Positions 59,789-64,000 of a stretch of DNA of 64,000 nucleotides are shown piece after piece (the first letter of the stretch is position 1; the number at the start of each line of letters is the position of its first letter). Both the position numbers and the translations under genes were made by a program. Source of the stretch: Streptomyces fulvoviolaceus (GTDB taxonomy: Bacteria > Actinomycetota > Actinomycetes > Streptomycetales > Streptomycetaceae); NCBI RefSeq assembly GCF_000718165.1, contig NZ_JOEY01000021.1:62001-126000 (forward strand), read 5' to 3'. The notes beneath the pieces are model-generated. The model was not told the DNA's origin and searched no databases. It saw only the letters and a program-made list of their open reading frames with translations.

Positions 59789-61117
59789 ATGCAGGCAGAA
59801 CCGAAGAAATCGCTGGTGGGGACGGAGTACGAGGTCGAGGTGGGGCCCGTCGCCCACGGCGGGCACTGCATCGCCCGTACAGCCGACGGCCAGGTGCTGT
59901 TCGTCCGGCACACGCTGCCCGGTGAGCGGGTCGTGGCGCGGGTCACCGACGGCGAGGAGGGGGCCCGGTTCCTGCGCGCGGACGCGGTGTCGGTGCTGGA
60001 GGCCTCCAAGGACCGGATCGAGGCGCCCTGCCCGTACGCCGGGCCCGGGCGGTGCGGTGGCTGCGACTGGCAGCACGCCAAGCCGGGGGCGCAGAGGCGA
60101 TTGAAGGGCGAGGTCGTCGCTGAGCAGCTGAAGCGGCTCGCGGGTCTCACGCCCGAGGAGGCCGGCTGGGACGGCACGGTGCTGCCGGCCGAGGGCGACA
60201 AGCTCCCGGCGGGTCAGGTGCCGCAGTGGCGGACCCGGGTGCAGTACGCGGTGGACGCCGACGGCAACGCCGGTCTGCGCCGCCACCGCTCGCACGAGGT
60301 CGAGCCCATCGAGCACTGCATGATCGCGGCGCCGGGCGTGAGCGAGCTGGGCATCGAGGACCGTGACTGGTCCGGGATGGCGTCGGTGGAGGCGATCGCG
60401 GCAACCGGATCCCAGGACCGCATGGTGATCCTGGAGCCCCGCCCCGGCGCCCGCCTGCCCCTGGTCGAGCTCGACAAGCCCGTCTCCGTCATGCGCGTCG
60501 AGGAGCATGACGGCGGCATCCACCGCGTCCACGGTCGCGCCTTCGTCCGTGAGCGGGCCGACGGCCGCACCCACCGGGTGGGCAGCGGCGGCTTCTGGCA
60601 GGTCCACCCGCAGGCGGCCGACACCCTGGTGAAGGCGGTCATGCAGGGCCTGCTGCCCCGCAAGGGCGACATGGCGCTCGACCTGTACTGCGGTGTGGGC
60701 CTGTTCGCGGGGGCGTTGGCCGACCGCCTCGGCGACAAGGGCGCGGTCCTCGGCATCGAGTCCGGCAAGCGGGCGGTGGAGGACGCGCGGCACAACCTCG
60801 CCGCCTTCGACCGGGTGCGGATCGAGCAGGGCAAGGTCGAGAGCGTGTTGCCGCGCACCGGCATCACGGAGGTCGACCTCATCGTCCTCGACCCGCCGCG
60901 AGCGGGCGCGGGCCGGAAGACCGTCGAGCACCTGTCGTCGCTGGACGCGCGCCGGATCGCGTACGTCGCCTGCGACCCGGCCGCGCTGGCGCGGGATCTG
61001 GGGTACTTCCGGGACGGAGGGTATCGGGTGCGGACGCTCAGGGTCTTCGATCTGTTTCCGATGACTCATCATGTGGAGTGTGTGGCGATCCTTGAACCGG
61101 CCGCAAAGGGCTCCTGA
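59789..61117 (+). CDS. TrmA/RlmD-like SAM-dependent RNA 5-methyluridine methyltransferase
   Basis: A 442-residue class I RNA m5U methyltransferase. The N-terminal TRAM domain (YEVEVGPVAHGGHCIARTAD) is followed by a cysteine set C81, C89, C92 (APCPYAGPGRCGGCDW) and a later Cys in EHCMIA that may bind [4Fe-4S]. The methyltransferase domain has DLYCGVGLFAG (SAM), LDPPRAGAG, catalytic Cys in AYVACDPAALARDL and FPMTHHVECVAIL. It methylates a specific uridine in rRNA or tRNA. It ends the old actinobacterial block (Rv2689c as I recall). It follows the permease gene by 56 bp, with a possible TTGACG element at 59765. Confidence 0.92.
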   Translation: MQAEPKKSLVGTEYEVEVGPVAHGGHCIARTADGQVLFVRHTLPGERVVARVTDGEEGARFLRADAVSVLEASKDRIEAPCPYAGPGRCGGCDWQHAKPGAQRRLKGEVVAEQLKRLAGLTPEEAGWDGTVLPAEGDKLPAGQVPQWRTRVQYAVDADGNAGLRRHRSHEVEPIEHCMIAAPGVSELGIEDRDWSGMASVEAIAATGSQDRMVILEPRPGARLPLVELDKPVSVMRVEEHDGGIHRVHGRAFVRERADGRTHRVGSGGFWQVHPQAADTLVKAVMQGLLPRKGDMALDLYCGVGLFAGALADRLGDKGAVLGIESGKRAVEDARHNLAAFDRVRIEQGKVESVLPRTGITEVDLIVLDPPRAGAGRKTVEHLSSLDARRIAYVACDPAALARDLGYFRDGGYRVRTLRVFDLFPMTHHVECVAILEPAAKGS

Positions 61118-61172
61118 ACTGCAGTTTTGTGTGCACGCATCATGTGCGGTGTGGGCGTTACGGGCGATATCT

Positions 61173-61228
61173 TGACGCTGAAATGACGCTCGTGACGCTC
61201 ATTTGACGCTCGTTCTGATGGGGCGTCA
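61173..61228. repeat. Four direct TGACGCT heptamers plus one inverted copy
   Basis: TGACGCT occurs at 61173-61179, 61184-61190, 61193-61199 and 61204-61210 (spacing 11, 9 and 11 bp), and the inverted form GCGTCA at 61223-61228. The copies fall on one face of the helix, as in SARP or PhoP-type operators. It lies between the methyltransferase stop and the nuclease start at 61326. Confidence 0.7.
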
Positions 61229-61325
61229 GGCGCGTTTTTGGGCTGGTCAGGGCACTCGCACGGGCGGCCGTAGCCGGACGGTGCTGTACTGAAGAGGCAG
61301 TATCTCTCCGCCCAGGGAGGGCGGC

Positions 61326-62186
61326 ATGTGTCCCTCGCCTCCTCCCGATCGGGACGCGTGGCGCCGCCGATCGAGTTGGTCCCGCCCGCCGCGTCTCAGA
61401 CGCGTCAAGCATCCCTGGATCACTGCGGGCCTGATCGTGCTCGGCTTTCTCGTGGCTTTCGGTGGTCTTGGGGCGCTCCTGGAAGAGCAGGACCGGAAAT
61501 CCACCACCTCCGAGACGACGCCCTCCGAGACGCGCGACGCCCCCTTGCAGCCGCGCACGAGCGCCCCGACCCCTCCGATCACGAAGCCGCCGCCGGATAC
61601 GGCGCCACCGGGCGTGGTGGTGCTGCGTGTCATCGACGGCGACACCATCGAAGTGCGCGGCGACGGCCATATCGTGCCGAAAGGCACCGTGGCCCGCGTC
61701 CGGCTCCTGGAGATCGACACACCGGAGCGGGGTGCCTGCTTCGCCGACGCCGCCACGGCTCGGACCACCGAGCTGCTTCCGCCGGGCAGCAGTGCGCGCA
61801 TCCAGCGCGACGCAGAGTTGACGGACCGTTATGACCGCTACCTGCTGTACATCTGGAACGAGCAGGGCACCTTCGTCAACGAATCCCTCGTCAGCAGTGG
61901 ACATGCCGAAGCCGTCCTGTTCCCGCCCAACGACAAGTACTGGCCGGTGATCTCCCAATCTGAGGACACCGCCCGTCAAGCCGTCGCCGGCCTGTGGGCG
62001 GCCTGTCCGGAGACGACCGAGCCTTCGGTACCGGACATGCCCGCACGTCCTGATCTGCCCGATGGGCCTCCGGCCGGCGTCCCCGACGTGGATTGCTCGG
62101 ACCTTCCCGGTCCCGTGTGGGTCGGCCCCGAGGATCCCCACCGACTGGACCAAGACGGTGACGGCATCGGCTGCGACACCAACTGA
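61326..62186 (+). CDS. Membrane-anchored thermonuclease (SNase) with Excalibur motif
   Basis: A 286-residue protein. A basic start and one membrane helix (WITAGLIVLGFLVAFGGLGA, residues about 31-50) are followed by a Thr/Pro-rich linker and a staphylococcal-nuclease domain: VVVLRVIDGDTIEVRG, VARVRLLEIDTPERGACF, and YDRYLLYIWNEQGTFVNESL with the catalytic Arg/Glu set. The C-terminus has the Excalibur calcium-binding motif DQDGDGIGCDTN. It would digest extracellular DNA or RNA from the cell surface. ATG 61326 lacks a clear ribosome site. It begins the accessory right-hand end and is followed by a repeat-poor gap of 141 bp. Confidence 0.88.
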   Translation: MCPSPPPDRDAWRRRSSWSRPPRLRRVKHPWITAGLIVLGFLVAFGGLGALLEEQDRKSTTSETTPSETRDAPLQPRTSAPTPPITKPPPDTAPPGVVVLRVIDGDTIEVRGDGHIVPKGTVARVRLLEIDTPERGACFADAATARTTELLPPGSSARIQRDAELTDRYDRYLLYIWNEQGTFVNESLVSSGHAEAVLFPPNDKYWPVISQSEDTARQAVAGLWAACPETTEPSVPDMPARPDLPDGPPAGVPDVDCSDLPGPVWVGPEDPHRLDQDGDGIGCDTN

Positions 62187-62327
62187 ACAAGAACTGACGG
62201 CTGCGTCCACCGAGCGCGACGTGCGCTTCGGCGTGGACGCGGGCTCACGATGAAGAGGCCGTGGATTGGTCTCGCCTGCATCGGCCAACCGATCATGGCG
62301 GGACAAGCCTTGGTGCAGTAAGGCGAG

Positions 62328-63250
62328 TCATAGATTCTGGGTGAAGAAGGCTGCCAGCTTGTCGGCGACCGGCTTGACGTACTGGTCCAGGTCGTACAGG
62401 TCGATGTGTGAGGCGCCCTCGATCAGGAACAGCTCCTTGGGGTGCGCCGCAGCCGCGTACGTCTCTTCGTTGTGAGGTCGGCTGGCGGATTCCGTGCCGA
62501 CAATCAGCAGGAGGGGGTGCGGCGCGATGAGACTCACCACATCCAACACGGAGAAGACCATCTGCTTCTCCAGCGACCAGGCCAGAACCTTGTTCTCCCA
62601 CCGGGAGTGTGCCCCGCGCGCCGGATTGAAGTAGTAGTCCGGAGCCTCCTTGAGCGGAGCGAAGGCGTTTTCGGCCTCCGGGCCTGGGATGACGGGGAAA
62701 TATGTGGGCTCGTCTCCGCGTGAGAACGCCTGCCTGGCCGCACCGCAAGCCTCCAGCGTGGAGGCCAGAATGCCGTGGTCGCCGCCTGCCTGCTCATGAA
62801 AGACGCCACGCTGATCGCCTACTCCGCTGACGGTCGCAACGGCCTTGATCCTTCGATCGGTGGCCGCCGCGCGGCGGGCGTGTAGCCGCCTCCACCGCAA
62901 ATACCCATGGCGCCGATCCGGTCCGGATCCACCTCTGGGCGGTTACCGAGGTAGGTCACCGCGTTCTTGATGTCCTCGATCTTCGCGAACGGGTCTTCGT
63001 CGTGGCGGGGGTAGCCTTCGCTCTCTCCGTACGACCGGTGGTCGAAGGCCAGGGCGACGAAGCCCCGGTCGCACAGTTCACGGGCGTAGCGACCGGAGGT
63101 CTGCTCCTTGATCCCGCCGCCCGGGCTCACGGTCACCACGGCGGCGCGTTTCTGGCCCGTCTCGTAGTCCTCCGGAAGGTAGAGGTGGCCCGCGACGGTA
63201 ATCTCGCCGCTGCGAAAATGAACATCGATAGGCACCGTGTGCTCCTTCAT
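62328..63250 (-). pseudogene. Frameshifted alpha/beta hydrolase (dienelactone-hydrolase-like)
   Basis: The N-terminal part starts at ATG 63250 (MKEHTVPIDVHFRSGEITVA) with AGGAG upstream, and includes DHRSYGESEGYPRHDEDPFA and the nucleophile-elbow segment GAMGICGGGGYT. The frame then breaks near 62870-62885 in a GC tract; the rest, ATDRRIKAVATVSGVGDQRG through YAAAAHPKELFLIEGASHID to FFTQNL and a stop at 62328, lies in another frame. Removing two bases (a CG unit) or adding one would restore a roughly 307-residue hydrolase. Also the elbow reads CGGGG where active homologues usually have a Ser or Cys-x-Gly-Gly. It may be a pseudogene or a sequencing error. Confidence 0.8.
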
Positions 63251-63333
63251 TGCTTGCTCCTGGATTCCGCGGCCGAAAGGGACTTCCGGCGAATGAGCGG
63301 ACCGTGCTGGGGGTCCAGGCTGCGGCAACTGGT

Positions 63334-64000
63334 TCAGGACGCCGGGCCGCAGTTCGAAGCGGTCAGGTTGATGGTGCCGCGCTGCACCTTCGCGTCGTGG
63401 GGCTGCTCGGTGATACCGGCGTTGGTGATGTAGATCCGGTTTCCGCGCACCGCGGTGGCGGTGGGGGAGGCGAGGCCGTCCAAGGCGGTGAGGACGGTTT
63501 CGGTGGTTCCGGCGGGGTGGATGACCGCGATCTTGGGGGGTGTGAGGCCGTACTGTGCGGCGAACACCACGTCGGAGCGGTCGTTGAGGAAGTTGAAGTC
63601 GTCGGCGCCGGTGAGGTTGCTGGTGACGGTGTGGATCCGGCCGGGTGCGCCGGTGACGGTGACCGGTATCCGCAGCAGGGTGCCCTTCGAGTAGTTGGTG
63701 ACCCAGACGGCGCCCTTGTGGAAGCGGAGGCCGTTGGCGCCGAGCCGGTACGGTGCGGGAACGGACGGGTCCGGCGTGAAGGCGGGACCGGTCAGCCAGG
63801 CGCTCGCCGTTCCGCCGGAAGCCGGGACGGCCCATACGGTGCCTTTGAAGCTGTCGGCGGCGTACAGGGTGCGTCCGGCCGGGTCGAGGGCCAGGCCGTT
63901 GGGGAGTCCGTCGGTGGGCAGAGCGGCGATGCGGCGAGGGGTGCCATCGAGGGGCAGCTTCCATATGCCGGACCGTGAGGTGTCGGAGGACTTCACGTTG
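63334..64000 (-). CDS. SMP-30/gluconolactonase-like beta-propeller protein, partial
   Basis: The frame is open at the right edge, so the N-terminus is missing. The visible 222 residues contain propeller blades: GLPNGLALDPAGRTLYAADS, GANGLRFHKGAVWVTNYSKG, ADDFNFLNDRSDVVFAAQYG and SPTATAVRGNRIYITNAGIT. This repeat style is that of SMP-30/gluconolactonase/LRE and NHL-type proteins, many of them secreted in Streptomyces. The protein ends INLTASNCGPAS. Function cannot be set without the N-terminus. It lies upstream of the frameshifted hydrolase on the same strand (83-bp gap). Confidence 0.8.
   Translation of the reverse strand, partial: NVKSSDTSRSGIWKLPLDGTPRRIAALPTDGLPNGLALDPAGRTLYAADSFKGTVWAVPASGGTASAWLTGPAFTPDPSVPAPYRLGANGLRFHKGAVWVTNYSKGTLLRIPVTVTGAPGRIHTVTSNLTGADDFNFLNDRSDVVFAAQYGLTPPKIAVIHPAGTTETVLTALDGLASPTATAVRGNRIYITNAGITEQPHDAKVQRGTINLTASNCGPAS

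Noticed and set aside
62253..62324. Short frame after the nuclease gene, about 23 codons
   Set aside because: No ribosome site, no hydrophobic or conserved pattern, and no coding bias; the 141-bp gap shows nothing I can support.

Overview
The window is high-GC DNA with dense short-gap operons, GTG and TTG starts, several apparently leaderless genes and strong GC-rich terminators. Recognisable genes (SepH, CutRS, an N-terminal-GNAT Pat enzyme, a ParC with a degenerate GyrA box, DUF4193, DUF3093, DUF3159, DUF3710) and a c-di-AMP riboswitch in front of an M23 peptidase point to a Streptomyces chromosome core region. I see no rRNA, tRNA, CRISPR, insertion sequence or prophage.

Layout. 1-5.5 kb: a lipoprotein-dependent ABC importer (sulfonate/nitrate/thiamine-precursor type) flanked by two related CitB/DcuR-type response regulators, one cut by the window edge. 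5.6-9.1 kb: a sucrase/ferredoxin-like gene directly behind an iron box, then two divergent citrate-synthase-family genes, one fused to a DNA-binding HTH. 9.4-25.2 kb: housekeeping block with a COG0523 GTPase, ParC, an active/inactive M16 peptidase pair, a riboswitch-controlled M23 endopeptidase, a GntR regulator, HPr, the Pat acetyltransferase, a DUF5998 protein, a phosphodiesterase and thymidine kinase.

25.2-33.4 kb is the most interesting part. Two divergent transcription units share one near-perfect DmdR1/IdeR iron box. Leftwards lie a 1,223-residue fused ABC exporter, a glucose-1-phosphate thymidylyltransferase (rmlA) and a collapsed rmlB remnant. Rightwards lie an IroB-like glycosyltransferase and a Fes/IroD-like trilactone esterase, overlapping by 4 nt. 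Together they look like an actinobacterial counterpart of the enterobacterial iroBCD (salmochelin) system: iron-controlled glycosylation, export and hydrolysis of a catecholate siderophore, with its own nucleotide-sugar supply.

33.4-50.3 kb: VOC protein, rhodanese, SepH, a membrane protein overlapping a sugar-lactone oxidase tail to tail, MFS transporter, coproporphyrin ferrochelatase, inositol monophosphatase, CutRS, DUF4193, DUF3093, thioesterase, dUTPase, DUF3710 and a secreted alginate-lyase-like protein. 50.4-61.1 kb: a lone ABC ATPase, then a potassium and osmotic neighbourhood (KdpD-KdpE, two TrkA/RCK proteins, a KimA-like APC permease) mixed with OB-fold, DUF3159 and TrmA-like methyltransferase genes. 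As I recall it, the order from IMPase to the methyltransferase matches mycobacterial Rv2701c-Rv2689c, so it is an old actinobacterial block. 61.1-64 kb looks accessory: a heptamer-repeat array, a membrane-anchored nuclease, a frameshifted hydrolase and a truncated beta-propeller protein.
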